A stretch of DNA of 64,000 nt from DASXQK01 sp963724385 (GCA_963724385.1 CAVRUJ010000002.1:558001-622000); one strand, 5' to 3'; positions 34,984 through 44,791 are shown, numbered from the stretch's first letter. The notes: generated by a model not told the origin, from the letters alone. Numbers and translations are program-made.

Positions 34984-35679
34984 ATGACGAACGTCGCCCG
35001 CTCGACCGAACGGCAACTTCGACATGCCATAGTCGGGGTCTACGTCGCGCTGGCGAAGCTTGGAATGAACGAGGGTTCGGCCGGCAATGTAAGCGCTCGA
35101 TATGGCGCCGGCATGCTGATTACGCCCAGCGGCTGCACGTCGGACTCGCTGCGGCCCTCGCATGTGGTTTCGATGGACTTGGACGGAAATGCCCTCGGGC
35201 GCATGAGGCCTTCGAGCGAATGGGCCATGCATGCTGCCGTCTACGCCAAGGTGCCCACAGCCAAGGCCGTAATCCATTCCCATGCCGACTATTGCGTCGC
35301 CCTCGCCTGCGTCCGTCGGAAGATTCCCGCATTCCACTACATGGTCCGGTATTTCGGCGGGGATGACGTGCCTTGCGTCGGTTATGCGACATTCGGCACC
35401 AGGCAGCTGGGAGCGGCCGCGGGCGCGGCCCTCAAACGCCACACGGCCTGCCTGCTCGCCAATCATGGCATGCTCGCGCGGGGCGCGACCCTGCGAGCGG
35501 CATACGAGGCCGCCTGCATGCTTGAAACCCTGGCGCGGCAGTACTGGCTGACGCTCTGCGCAGGCCGTCCCGTTCTTCTCAGCCGGAAGAACATGGCCGA
35601 GGTCGCCGAGCGGTTCCGCGACTATCGCCGGGCTCGGGGGCACGGAGCCAGAGATCCGTGGGCGGTGCCGTCGAAGTAG
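34984..35679 (+). CDS. Class II aldolase/adducin-family protein, probable methylthioribulose-1-phosphate aldolase (Ald2-like)
   Basis: 231 residues. GSAGNVSARYGAGMLITPSG, the Glu/His of SSEWAMHAAVY and the metal histidines of AVIHSHADYCVALA and LLANHGML define the class II aldolase fold. The methionine salvage dehydratase MtnB belongs to the same family, so context decides. Next to mtnK and mtnA, with no mtnC, mtnD or E1-type genes nearby, an Ald2-type aldolase giving DHAP plus 2-methylthioacetaldehyde (or acetaldehyde from the deoxy form) is most likely. Start ATG at 34984 with AAGGGGA upstream. Confidence 0.78.
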   Translation: MTNVARSTERQLRHAIVGVYVALAKLGMNEGSAGNVSARYGAGMLITPSGCTSDSLRPSHVVSMDLDGNALGRMRPSSEWAMHAAVYAKVPTAKAVIHSHADYCVALACVRRKIPAFHYMVRYFGGDDVPCVGYATFGTRQLGAAAGAALKRHTACLLANHGMLARGATLRAAYEAACMLETLARQYWLTLCAGRPVLLSRKNMAEVAERFRDYRRARGHGARDPWAVPSK

Positions 35680-35873
35680 GCGGCCGCCGGCATTTGGTGC
35701 CAGCCCTCGGCAACAGCAATGGACTGCCGGCAATCCTGCCGATTGCCATCTGGGCGCACGGAAGGTCCACATCCACTTCAAGCTGAGCTGATGGATAGGC
35801 GGCCGAAGGCCGGCACCATCGCATTGGCCCCGAACTGCCGAAAGACCGTGGTCTGCCAATTCGTGGAGATGGG

Positions 35874-36674
35874 CTACCAGCAGGTATAGCCACCATCGGC
35901 GAGCAGAATGCTGCCGGTCACATAGCTGGCGGCGTCGCTGGCGAGGAACAGCATGACGGTGGCGATTTCCGATGGCTCGGCGAAGCGCCCCATCGGCGTC
36001 ATCTCGTGCCACAGCTTGACCCACTCGGCATTGTTGAGGCCGCGCTTGGTCATCTCGGTCAGGACATAGCCGGGGGCCACGGCATTGACCCGGATCTTGT
36101 GCGGCGCGAGCTCTACCGCCAGCGACTTCACCATGTGGTGCAGCGCGGCCTTGCTGGTGTTGTAATGGGCTTGGGGCTGCGGCTTGTCGACGATGAAGCC
36201 GGAATTGGAGCCGATGGCCACGATGCTGCCGCCGCCGGCCCTGACCATCTGCCGGGCGAAGGCCTGGGCGGCGAAGAACTGGGCGTTGACGTTGACGTCC
36301 ATGACCGTGCGCCATTCCTCGGGCGGGATGTCAAGCGCGGCGGTATTGGGGTTGATGCCGATGCAGTTGAAGAGCACGCGCGCCGGACCGAATTCGCGCT
36401 CGACTGCGGTCGAGGCGTCGGCCGCCGCCTGGGGATCGCGCAGATCGGCCTTGTAGAACGCCGTCCTGCGCCCGGTTGCGGCAGCTATGTCCCGGGCGGA
36501 AGCGGCACCTTCCGCCTCCAGCACATCGATGATTGCAATATCGGCCCCGGCCAGGGCAGCGAGGTCGGCGATGGCGCGGCCGATGCCACGCGCCCCGCCG
36601 GTGACGGCCGCGACCTTCCCGTCGAGCCGAAATGCATCGAGCGGCGAGCCGGAAGCGGAGGACGGGAACGGCAT
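35874..36674 (-). CDS. SDR-family oxidoreductase
   Basis: 266 residues. Classical short-chain dehydrogenase with TGGARGIG for cofactor binding, an Asp near the end of strand 2 (IIDVLEAEG) that suggests NAD, NCIGINPNTA (an N-A-G variant), catalytic Ser in AIGSNSGF and YNTSK for Tyr/Lys. It probably oxidises a polyol or sugar. It ends the minus-strand run after the FGGY kinase (23-base gap), so it belongs to the same sugar pathway. Confidence 0.88.
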   Translation of the reverse strand: MPFPSSASGSPLDAFRLDGKVAAVTGGARGIGRAIADLAALAGADIAIIDVLEAEGAASARDIAAATGRRTAFYKADLRDPQAAADASTAVEREFGPARVLFNCIGINPNTAALDIPPEEWRTVMDVNVNAQFFAAQAFARQMVRAGGGSIVAIGSNSGFIVDKPQPQAHYNTSKAALHHMVKSLAVELAPHKIRVNAVAPGYVLTEMTKRGLNNAEWVKLWHEMTPMGRFAEPSEIATVMLFLASDAASYVTGSILLADGGYTCW

Positions 36675-36697
36675 GGACGTGTTCCTTCTCCTAAGGC

Positions 36698-38200
36698 CTA
36701 CGCGTCGCCCCCGCGAGCGAACCAGGGGGCGAGGCGATCATAGAGGTCGCGGAAGCGCCGATAGCCTGCATCATAAATCGCGGCATGGGAGGGATTGGGT
36801 ACGACCGTCAGTCCGCGATGGACGAGCGCGCTGGCACCGGCCCAGTCTGAACTGGCACCTGTGCCGATGGCAGCGACCCAGGCGGCACCGAGACAGGAGC
36901 CGGGGTGCCCTTTCAGCAACTGCACCTTGAGGCCGATGATGTCGGCGACGATCTGCATCCAGACCGCGCTCGCCGATCCGCCATCGGAGGCGAGCAGGCG
37001 GCGGATCGGGTAGCCCAACTCGCGGAAGACCTCGATGTGATGGCGGAAGGCATAGCCCGCCCCTTCCAGTGCCGCGCGCCAGAGATGGGCGGGCCGGTGG
37101 CTGAGGCTGAGACCGGTAATGGTGCCGCGGGCCAGCGGATCCTGGATCGGGCTCTTCTCGCCGAGAAAATAGGGCAGCAGGACGACGCCGTCGCTGCCGG
37201 GCGGAACGGCTGCGGCGAGTTGATCCATATAGGCGTGCGGTTCGGGTCGGCCTTCGACTTCGCCGGCGGCGAAACCGCCAAGGATCCAGTTCAGCAGGGA
37301 GCCGGTCGAAGCCATGCAGCCATTCGGCACAAACCGGCCCGGAATGACGTGGTGATCGAGGAAGATGCGGGCATCCGGCCGTGCCTCGTCAACCGCGATC
37401 AGGATGTCCCCGGCGCCGCCGAATTTCAGCAGCACGTCGCCGGCCTCGACCACGCCCGCGGCGTAGGCTGAAGCGATATGGTCGGCGGCGCCGGCCACGA
37501 CCGGCAGTCCTTCGGGCAACCCGCATTCGGCGGCTGCCCTGGCCGAGACCTGGCCGAGGCGTGCGTGGCTCGGCAGAAGCGGCGGCAGCGCCGAAATCGG
37601 GATGCCGGCGAGCGCCACGAGATCGGGGGCGATCTTGCCATCGGCCAGATCGACGAAACCGGCCTCCAGCGCCCAGTTGTGCTCCAGCGCGCGCCGGCCG
37701 GTCAGCTTCCAATTGATGTAGTCATAGGAGCCGAAGACGGTATCGATGCGGGAGAATATCTCGGGCTCGTGGCGCCGGATCCAGCGCAGCTTGGCGGCGA
37801 CGATCTGCTGCGTGATGCCGTTGCCGGTGCGGGCGAGGAAGCGCTCGCCATCGACCTCGCGCGCCAGCTCCTCGACCTCGGCGCCGCAGCGCCCGTCGCT
37901 CTGCTGCACGCTGCGGCGCAGGAGATTGCCCTCGCTGTCCAGTAGCACGACCGCCGGCACCATGCCGGCGACGCCGATACCGGCGAGAGAGCGGGCGAGC
38001 GCCGGCTCCGCCGCCAGCAGCTCCCGCAAGATCGCGCAGGTGTTGCGCCACCACTGCTCCGGATCCTCCTCCGCCCAGCTCGGATGGAGCGAGACGAGGT
38101 CGACCGGGCGCGAAGCGATGGCGACGATGCGGTCCGGCAGATCAATCAGGATGCCGCCGGTCGAGGTCGTGCCGATATCGATGCCGATGATCGCGGGCAT
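36698..38200 (-). CDS. FGGY-family carbohydrate kinase
   Basis: 500 residues, xylulokinase-like length. The phosphate-1 motif is IIGIDIGTTSTGGILID, the catalytic Asp sits in VQQSDGRCGAEVEEL, and GAADHIASAYAAGVV and LASDGGSASAVWMQIVADI are the later FGGY blocks. The ATG at 38200 follows TGAGG, which contains the upstream stop; frames open further upstream are not conserved. It lies ten bases after the BtpA/SgcQ gene in the same operon. It likely phosphorylates a ketose or polyol made by one of the SDRs. Confidence 0.88.
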   Translation of the reverse strand: MPAIIGIDIGTTSTGGILIDLPDRIVAIASRPVDLVSLHPSWAEEDPEQWWRNTCAILRELLAAEPALARSLAGIGVAGMVPAVVLLDSEGNLLRRSVQQSDGRCGAEVEELAREVDGERFLARTGNGITQQIVAAKLRWIRRHEPEIFSRIDTVFGSYDYINWKLTGRRALEHNWALEAGFVDLADGKIAPDLVALAGIPISALPPLLPSHARLGQVSARAAAECGLPEGLPVVAGAADHIASAYAAGVVEAGDVLLKFGGAGDILIAVDEARPDARIFLDHHVIPGRFVPNGCMASTGSLLNWILGGFAAGEVEGRPEPHAYMDQLAAAVPPGSDGVVLLPYFLGEKSPIQDPLARGTITGLSLSHRPAHLWRAALEGAGYAFRHHIEVFRELGYPIRRLLASDGGSASAVWMQIVADIIGLKVQLLKGHPGSCLGAAWVAAIGTGASSDWAGASALVHRGLTVVPNPSHAAIYDAGYRRFRDLYDRLAPWFARGGDA

Positions 38201-38210
38201 GCGGGACGCC

Positions 38211-39008
38211 TCAGCGCAAACTTTCGACCTTCTCCATGAAGCGCTTGACCCGGGTCGGATCGACCGCGTTCCAGGTATGGCCGTCGACCTTGAAGTGGGT
38301 CCCGACGACGCAGCCATCGGCCACGCTTAGCACATCCGCCACATTGTCGATGGTGACGCCGGTATTGGCAAAGACCGGCACCTCCTTGACCGCGGCGCGG
38401 ACCGCGTTCAGGTCCGATTGCTCGGTCGCCTGGCCGGTGATCGGCCCGGAGACGAGGATCGCGTCGGCCAGAGAGGAGAATACGGCGCTGCGCGCGCGCA
38501 AGCCGAGGGGCCGCGTGTCGAGGGGGGCGGCGAATTCCGCGTTGATATTGAAGAACAGCTTCAGGTCGCGCACGCCAAGATCGCGTCGCGCCTTCAGAGC
38601 GCCCTCGCAATCCGGCACCCACAGTCCCATGTCGGAGGCATAAACGCCGGTGAATATCTCGCGCACGAAGCGTGCGCCGGTGGCCGCCGCGATGGCGACA
38701 CTTGCGACCGGGTCCCACAGGTAGTTGACGCCAAAGGGAACACGGATCGAGGACTTCACCTGGGCGATCACGGCGCTCATCGCTGCGACAGAGGCGGTCG
38801 GCGCCTTCAACGAATATGGCCGGTCGTTCTCGTTGCCGAACATCACGGCGTCGATGCCGCCGCTCTGCAGCGCCTCCAGATCGGCGGCCGCACCCTCGAT
38901 CAGGGCCTTCATGCCGCCCTTCTCGTCGTAAAGCGGCGTGCCGGGCAACGCGCCGATATGCACCATGCCGATGACGGCCTTTTTCTTGCCGCCGAAGAAC
39001 TCAAACAT
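38211..39008 (-). CDS. BtpA/SgcQ family protein
   Basis: 265 residues. The opening AVIGMVHIGALPGTPLYDEK and the later MFGNENDRPYS and FGVNYLWDPVASVAIAAATG define the BtpA/SgcQ family, a TIM-barrel fold. BtpA is linked to photosystem I biogenesis in cyanobacteria, while SgcQ sits in a sugar operon of E. coli. Here the sugar-operon meaning fits. The biochemical reaction is not established. Start ATG at 39008 after GGGAGAA. Confidence 0.85.
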   Translation of the reverse strand: MFEFFGGKKKAVIGMVHIGALPGTPLYDEKGGMKALIEGAAADLEALQSGGIDAVMFGNENDRPYSLKAPTASVAAMSAVIAQVKSSIRVPFGVNYLWDPVASVAIAAATGARFVREIFTGVYASDMGLWVPDCEGALKARRDLGVRDLKLFFNINAEFAAPLDTRPLGLRARSAVFSSLADAILVSGPITGQATEQSDLNAVRAAVKEVPVFANTGVTIDNVADVLSVADGCVVGTHFKVDGHTWNAVDPTRVKRFMEKVESLR

Positions 39009-39073
39009 GGGTGCGATTCTCCCGAATGATCCAATGAAAAGGGGCGGAAAGCAGTTGCCGCGCCTCGGCGCGC

Positions 39074-39913
39074 TCAGTCGGCTGGGCCCGGGCTTGCCAC
39101 CAGGACAGCCGTGCCCGCCTTGGCGGCGACCTCCTGAATATGCGGCGGCAGGGGACGGTCGGTGACGATGGTACCGATCGCCTCGAAGCCGCAGAAACGC
39201 ACGAAGGAGCGACGGTCGAATTTGCTGCTGTCGCACAGTACCACTGTCGCCTTGGCCCGCTGCATATAGACCAGCTTTACTTCGGCATCCTCCGGCGAAT
39301 AGTCGTAGAGGCCGTTCTCGTCGATGCCGGCGACGCCAATGAAGACCCGGTCCATCCAATGGCTGGCGAGCTGCTGGCGCGTGATGCTGCCGCAGAGCGA
39401 GCCCTCGCGCGGGCGCAGCCGGCCGCCGAGCAGAAAGACCTCCGGCAGGACCGGCTGCGGCATGGCGAGGATCGTCTGCAGGCTGTTGGTCACGATCTCG
39501 ATGCCTTCACGCCCGGCAAGCTCGGCGGCGAGGCAGGCGACAGTCGAGCCGGTATCGAGCCCGATCGCCTCGCCGGCCGAGACCATCGCGGCAGCGGCGG
39601 TGGCTATGCGCTGCTTCGCCTCGGGATTGAGTTCGCGCCGGGCGGCATAGGACGGCTCGGTCGGGATGACCGTAGCCGGCGGGGCGAGCACGGCGCCGCC
39701 ATGGGTACGCTGCACCAGCCCATCGCGCGCGAGCGCTTCCAGGTCGCGGCGCACGGTCATGTCGGAAACGCCGATCTCGCGCGCAATCTCGGCGACCACG
39801 ACGAAGCCGCGTTCGGAAATGCGGCGATGAAGCGACTTGCGGCGCGGTCCGGCTGGTCCGGCGGGTACGGAGCTGTCGGCAGGCACAATGGCTGCGTTTG
39901 CCCTGTTCGTCAT
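39074..39913 (-). CDS. DeoR/GlpR-family transcriptional regulator
   Basis: 279 residues. The helix-turn-helix VVVAEIAREIGVSDMTVRRD with LEALARDGLVQRTHGGAV is the DeoR signature. The C-terminal DeoRC domain contains AIGLDTGSTVACLA and VFIGVAGIDENG and binds a phosphorylated sugar. First gene of the BtpA/kinase/SDR operon, divergent from the SDR and ABC operon. It probably regulates both through TGTTTGA repeats in the intergenic region. Confidence 0.9.
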   Translation of the reverse strand: MTNRANAAIVPADSSVPAGPAGPRRKSLHRRISERGFVVVAEIAREIGVSDMTVRRDLEALARDGLVQRTHGGAVLAPPATVIPTEPSYAARRELNPEAKQRIATAAAAMVSAGEAIGLDTGSTVACLAAELAGREGIEIVTNSLQTILAMPQPVLPEVFLLGGRLRPREGSLCGSITRQQLASHWMDRVFIGVAGIDENGLYDYSPEDAEVKLVYMQRAKATVVLCDSSKFDRRSFVRFCGFEAIGTIVTDRPLPPHIQEVAAKAGTAVLVASPGPAD

Positions 39914-39953
39914 GGTTGGACTTTAGCCGCCATCGAACCGCTGCACAAGATAA

Positions 39954-40004
39954 CCAAACATCTTCCATGAATATTTTTGTTTGAATACGACACTTTGTGT
40001 TTGA
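39954..40004. promoter_or_regulatory. Candidate DeoR operator: three TGTTTGR elements
   Basis: TGTTTGA occurs at 39978-39984 and again at 39998-40004, exactly 20 bases (two helical turns) apart. CCAAACA, the inverted near-copy, lies at 39954-39960. All are in the AT-rich part of the 388-base gap between the divergent DeoR gene and SDR/ABC operon, which begins 41 bases from the DeoR start. The rest of the gap, 40005-40301, holds no gene that I can support; GGAAGGAG near 40290 is the ribosome-binding site of the next gene. Confidence 0.55.
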
Positions 40005-40301
40005 TTTAGCGCAACCGCCAGTCAAATCGAACGCCCGGCATAAGGTTGTCGCCATTGGGTGGATATGGTGGCTTGGGCGACAGGGATGATCCAAGAAGCG
40101 AGATTTGTCGTGTTTTTCCAAAGTATCGTCGCGACCTTGGGAAGGAGCACGGTAGCTCAGTCTCGTAATGCATCGGCAAAGGGATTCGGCAGCCTGGCCG
40201 GTCGTTTCTCATAAACCACCATAATCGAACGTGCGATTGTGATTGACTTTGGTTACAGCTGGGTTCCAGCATAGCCGTGCGCAATCTCGGAAGGAGACGG
40301 C

Positions 40302-41084
40302 ATGGCGCTTCCGGGTCAGGATCTCGCCGGCATGACGGCACTCGTCACGGGCGGGGCGACTGGCATCGGCTTTGCCATCGCCACGGCATTGGCCGAGGCT
40401 CGCATGCGCGTGGCGATCGCCGATCTGAACGCTGAGGCGGCTAGGGCCGCCGCCGCCAAGCTGGACAGTGCCGTCTCCGTAGCCATGGACGTGCGCGACC
40501 GGGCGAGCGTCGAGGCGGGGTTCAATGCAGCGGCGGAGCGATTGGGGGGAATCGACCGGCTCGTCGCCAATGCCGGCGTCTCGACCATGCGGCGCGCCGT
40601 TGAGATCACCGATGAGGAGTGGGAGCATAATTTCGCGGTCAATATCCGCGGCGTGTTCCTGACCAATCAGATTGCGAGCCGCTATTTCCTTGCGACCGGC
40701 CGCAAAGGGGCGATCTGCAATACCGCCTCGCTCGCCGCCAAGGTCGGCGCGCCTTTGCTCGCGCATTACTCGGCCAGCAAATTCGCCGTGGTCGGCTGGA
40801 CCCAGGCGCTGGCGCGGGAGCTGGCGCCCCGCGGCATCCGCGTCAATGCGGTCTGCCCCGGCTTCGTGCGCACCGGCATGCAGGAGCGCGAGGTCCTGTG
40901 GGAGGCCGAGCTGCGCGGCATGACGCCGGAGGCGGTGCGCGCAGACTATGTCGCGCAGACCCCGCTCGGACGCCTGGAGGAGCCCGAGGATGTCGCAGGG
41001 CTGGTCGTCTTCCTGCTGTCCGACAGCGCGCGCTTCATGACCGGGCAGGCCGTTAACGTGACCGGCGGGGTCTACATGACCTGA
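40302..41084 (+). CDS. SDR-family oxidoreductase
   Basis: 260 residues. TGGATGIGFAIATALAEA is the glycine-rich loop, ADLNAEA after strand 2 suggests NAD preference, NAGVSTM is the structural NAG, and YSASKFAVVG supplies Tyr and Lys. It ends VNVTGGVYMT, a usual FabG-like tail. It is preceded by GGAAGGAG and lies 95 bases upstream of the ABC binding-protein gene. It probably acts on the sugar or polyol imported by that transporter. Confidence 0.88.
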   Translation: MALPGQDLAGMTALVTGGATGIGFAIATALAEARMRVAIADLNAEAARAAAAKLDSAVSVAMDVRDRASVEAGFNAAAERLGGIDRLVANAGVSTMRRAVEITDEEWEHNFAVNIRGVFLTNQIASRYFLATGRKGAICNTASLAAKVGAPLLAHYSASKFAVVGWTQALARELAPRGIRVNAVCPGFVRTGMQEREVLWEAELRGMTPEAVRADYVAQTPLGRLEEPEDVAGLVVFLLSDSARFMTGQAVNVTGGVYMT

Positions 41085-41179
41085 CCGGCGAGAATGGTGC
41101 CGGCGGGCTCCCCACGCGGAAGCCCCGGCAGCGTGAGGACATCTTTCGAGTTCGATCAAACCCATTGGGGAGGAGTTTC

Positions 41180-42838
41180 ATGACAAAACGCAAATGGCTG
41201 CTAGCAATGCTGACCGGGCTGGGCATCGGCGCCAGCGTCGGGATGACGCTTCCGCAAACCGCGCAGGCCGATGACGGCGGCACACTCACCATCTCGGACG
41301 CGCAGTTCCTATGGACCTGCGGCTTCAGCCCGTACAACCCCTCGGCCAACTTCCTGTCGGTCGGCGTGGTCTACGAGACGCTGATGTTCGTGAACACGTT
41401 GCAAAACGCCAAGGTCACGCCCTGGCTCGCGACCTCCTATGCCTGGAGCGACGACAACAAGACCCTTACTTTCAAGCTGCGCAAGGGCGTCACCTGGAGC
41501 GACGGCCAGCCCTTCACCGCAGCCGATGTGGTCTTCACTTTCAACCTCCTGAAGAAGTACCAGGCCTTCGACCTGAATGCCGTCTGGTCGGCGCTGACCG
41601 GCGTGACGCAGAATGGCGATGATGAGGTGGTCTTCACCTTCAACGCGCCCTCGGCGCCCTATTTCTACTACGTCGCCGACCAGGTCGGCATCGTGGCCGA
41701 GCATGTTTGGGGCAAGGTCAAGGATCCCTCGACCTATCAGGACGCCAATCCGATCGGCACCGGCCCCTACACCATCTCCCATTGCACGCCGCAAGACGTG
41801 AGTTACGCGCGTAATCCGAACTACTGGCAGCAGGGACTGCCCAAGGTCGCCAAGATCGAGTATCCGGCCTTCACCACCAACCCACCGGCGAACGAGGTGC
41901 TCTCGACCGGCCAGGCGCAGTGGGGCGGCCAGTTCATCCCGAACCTGAAGGCCGAATACCTGTCCAAGGACCCGAGCAACCACTACTGGTTCCCGCCGGT
42001 GGTCAACGTCGCGATCTTTATCAACCAGACCAACCCGCTCCTGAAGGACGTCGCGGTCCGCAAGGCGATGGCCTATGCGCTCAATCGGGCGCGGGTCGCC
42101 ATGATCGGCGAATATGGCTACGAGCCCCCGGCCAACCAAGCCGGCATCGTCATCCCCACCTTCGAATCCTGGCTCGACAAGGCCCAGCTGGAGAAGGCCG
42201 GCTACGGCTATCATCCTCAGAAGGCGATCGAGATCCTCGAGAAGGCGGGCTACAAGCGCGGCAATGACAACATTTTCGTCTCGCCGGACGGCAAACCGCT
42301 GGACTTCACCATCATCAACCAGAGCGCCTATACCGATTGGGTCGCGGCCTTGCAGGTCGTGGCCCGGGAGTTCGCCGCCGTCGGCATCAAGCTGACCGTC
42401 CAGAACCTCGCCGGCAACGACTACAACGCCAAGCTCTTCAACGGCAATTTCGACCTCGCCTATGCCTATGAGGCGGGCGGGCCGACGCCTTACTACGAAT
42501 TCCGGCAATGGCTGTACGGCGCCGGCTCGGCGCCGATCGGGCAATCGGCAGGCACCAACTGGGAGCGTTATCTCAACAAGGATACCGACAAGCTGATCGA
42601 CGCCTATGCCGCGACGGGCTCGCCGGCCGAGCAGCAGGCCATCATGACGAAGCTGCAAAGTGTCCTGCTCGAGGATGTGCCGCTCATCCCTGTGACCGAG
42701 CAGGTCGACTGGGACGAATATTCGACCAAGCAGTTCGTTGGCTGGCCGACGGCCGAGGATCCCTATGCTCAGCCCTTCGCCGGCTATACCTTTCCGGACT
42801 GGGAAATCGTCATGCTGCGTCTTCACGAGAAGCCGTGA
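41180..42838 (+). CDS. Peptide/opine-type ABC transporter substrate-binding protein (SBP_bac_5)
   Basis: 552 residues. Signal peptide MTKRKWLLAMLTGLGIG with a likely cleavage after TAQA. TFKLRKGVTWSDGQPFTAAD is the family-5 signature and IGTGPYTISHCTP follows. The ATG at 41180 has GGGGAGGAG upstream. Although most relatives bind peptides or nickel, the kinase and SDR context suggests a carbohydrate ligand, as seen for some family-5 proteins. Confidence 0.9.
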   Translation: MTKRKWLLAMLTGLGIGASVGMTLPQTAQADDGGTLTISDAQFLWTCGFSPYNPSANFLSVGVVYETLMFVNTLQNAKVTPWLATSYAWSDDNKTLTFKLRKGVTWSDGQPFTAADVVFTFNLLKKYQAFDLNAVWSALTGVTQNGDDEVVFTFNAPSAPYFYYVADQVGIVAEHVWGKVKDPSTYQDANPIGTGPYTISHCTPQDVSYARNPNYWQQGLPKVAKIEYPAFTTNPPANEVLSTGQAQWGGQFIPNLKAEYLSKDPSNHYWFPPVVNVAIFINQTNPLLKDVAVRKAMAYALNRARVAMIGEYGYEPPANQAGIVIPTFESWLDKAQLEKAGYGYHPQKAIEILEKAGYKRGNDNIFVSPDGKPLDFTIINQSAYTDWVAALQVVAREFAAVGIKLTVQNLAGNDYNAKLFNGNFDLAYAYEAGGPTPYYEFRQWLYGAGSAPIGQSAGTNWERYLNKDTDKLIDAYAATGSPAEQQAIMTKLQSVLLEDVPLIPVTEQVDWDEYSTKQFVGWPTAEDPYAQPFAGYTFPDWEIVMLRLHEKP

Positions 42839-42896
42839 GGCGCGCGTAATTTGGGCCTGAGGGCCGGACGCCGGTTGCGTCGAGGGACGGAAGGAG

Positions 42897-43880
42897 ATGC
42901 GCTATCTTCTGCGACGGTTGGGCTTCTTCGTCGTCACGCTGTGGGCGGCGCTGACCGTCAACTTCTTCCTGCCTCGCCTGATGCCCGGCGATCCGGCCCT
43001 TTCCATGATGGCGCGGTTCCACGGCCGGCTGGGCGGCCAGGCGCTGAAAGCCATGGAAGTGGCCTTCGGCATCAATACCCACGAAGGCCTGCTGGCGCAG
43101 TATGTCGCCTATCTCGGCAACTGCTTCACCGGCCAGTTCGGCCGCTCGCTCACCTTCTTTCCCGAGACCGTGAGCCAGGTCGTGTTCCAGGCCCTGCCCT
43201 GGACGTTGGGTCTCGTCGGCGTCACGACCGTAATCGCCTTCGTGCTCGGCACCCTCATCGGCATGATCGGCGCCTGGTCGCGGGGCGGCTGGTTCGACAG
43301 CATCCTGCCGCCGGTATTCATCGTGTTCTCCTCCTTTCCCTATTTCTGGATCGCGCTCATCTCGATCCTCGTCTTCTCGATCTCGCTCGATTGGCTCCCG
43401 CTCGGCTTCGGCTACACCAACGGCATTGACGTCACCTTCTCCTGGGCTTTCGCCTGGGACGTGCTGAAGCATGCGATCCTGCCGGGGCTGACGATCGTCA
43501 TCACTTCGATCGGCGGCTGGATCCTGACCATGCGCAACAACATGATCATGACCCTGGATGAGGACTATGTGCGCATGGCGCGGGCCAAGGGGCTTTCGTC
43601 CGCGCGCATCATGTTCGACTATGCCGGTCGCAACGCGATCCTGCCCAATCTCAGCGGTTTCGGCATGTCGCTCGGCTTCGTCGTCAGCGGCGCGATCCTG
43701 GTCGAATACGTCTTCTCCTATCCAGGTGTCGGCTACATGATGCTGCAGGCGGTGCTGAACGAGGATTTCCCGCTGATGCAGACCCTGTTCCTGTTTATCA
43801 CTGTCGCGGTTCTGGTCGCCATCCTGATCGTGGACGGGGTCACCGTGCTGCTTGACCCGCGCACCCGGTCCGTCTCCTAA
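42897..43880 (+). CDS. ABC transporter permease (DppB/OppB family)
   Basis: 327 residues with six membrane segments. RYLLRRLGFFVVTLWAALTV at the start, then PRLMPGDPA is the family N-terminus, and DYVRMARAKGLSSARIMFDY is the ATPase-contact loop. Start ATG at 42897 preceded by GGAAGGAG. It is one base short of touching the next permease start. Confidence 0.92.
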   Translation: MRYLLRRLGFFVVTLWAALTVNFFLPRLMPGDPALSMMARFHGRLGGQALKAMEVAFGINTHEGLLAQYVAYLGNCFTGQFGRSLTFFPETVSQVVFQALPWTLGLVGVTTVIAFVLGTLIGMIGAWSRGGWFDSILPPVFIVFSSFPYFWIALISILVFSISLDWLPLGFGYTNGIDVTFSWAFAWDVLKHAILPGLTIVITSIGGWILTMRNNMIMTLDEDYVRMARAKGLSSARIMFDYAGRNAILPNLSGFGMSLGFVVSGAILVEYVFSYPGVGYMMLQAVLNEDFPLMQTLFLFITVAVLVAILIVDGVTVLLDPRTRSVS

Positions 43881-43881
43881 C

Positions 43882-44791
43882 ATGAGCATGACCAGCGCGA
43901 ACGACGAGGTGCCGGGCGCCGCTCGCTGGTCTCGGCTGCGGCCGGTCTGGACCTTCTGCCGCGCCGTGCTGTCGAACCCCAAGGCGGCTGCGGGCGCGAT
44001 CCTCCTCGCCATTTGCGTCTTCATGGCGGCGGCCCCAGGGTTGATCGCACCGGGTGACCCGAATGCTGAGCTTTACATGCCGGGACAGGGGCCGTCCCAC
44101 GATAACCTCCTCGGCACGACCTCCTACGGCCAGGACATCTTCACCCAATTCGTCTGGGGCGCCCGGGCCTCGCTCGTCATCGCTGTGGTGGCCGGGCTGC
44201 TCTCGACCGTACTCTCCGCCCTGATCGGCGTCGCCGCCGGCTATTTCGGCGGCGTCCTGGACGGCTTCCTGTCGTTGGTGACGGATGTCTTCCTGGTCAT
44301 CCCAGCTTTTCCCCTGGTCGTCGTCATCGCGGCCTATTCCAAGAACGGCGGCGATGCCATCATCATCGCGGTGCTGGTTGCGACCGGCTGGTCCTACGGC
44401 GCGCGCCAGTTGCGCGCCCAGGTGCTGTCGCTGCGGGACCGGGAATTCCTGGTTGCCGCCCGGCTGCGTGGCGAGCGCGGCTGGCGCATCGTGGTCTCTG
44501 AGATTCTGCCCAACATGGTCTCTCTGCTCGTCGCTAATTTCCTTGGCGCCTCGGTCTATGCGATCTTGACGGCGGCAGGACTGCAATTCCTCGGGCTTGG
44601 CAACGTCAACACCGACAGCTGGGGCACGATGCTCTACTGGGCCCAGAACAACGAGGCGCTCCAGGCGGGGATCCCGCTCTGGGCCATCGCACCGGGCGTC
44701 GGAATCGCGGTGCTGGGGGCGGCCTTCGCGCTTTTGAATTACGCGTTTGACGAAATCAGCAACCCGGTGCTGCGACCAATGCGGAAGAAGC

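Noticed and set aside
39009..39359. Upstream extension of the BtpA/SgcQ frame
   Set aside because: Overlaps the DeoR regulator in another frame, and a standard BtpA start with a ribosome-binding site is at 39008.
40145..40230. tRNA-like string (ACGGTAGCTCAGTC) resembling a tRNA D-arm
   Set aside because: No acceptor pairing, anticodon arm or GGTTCGAATCC-type T-arm at the right distance, so the likeness is confined to one arm.
41309..42826. Minus-strand 505-codon frame opposite the second family-5 binding protein
   Set aside because: Antisense shadow; same reasoning as for the 14.4-15.9 kb frame.
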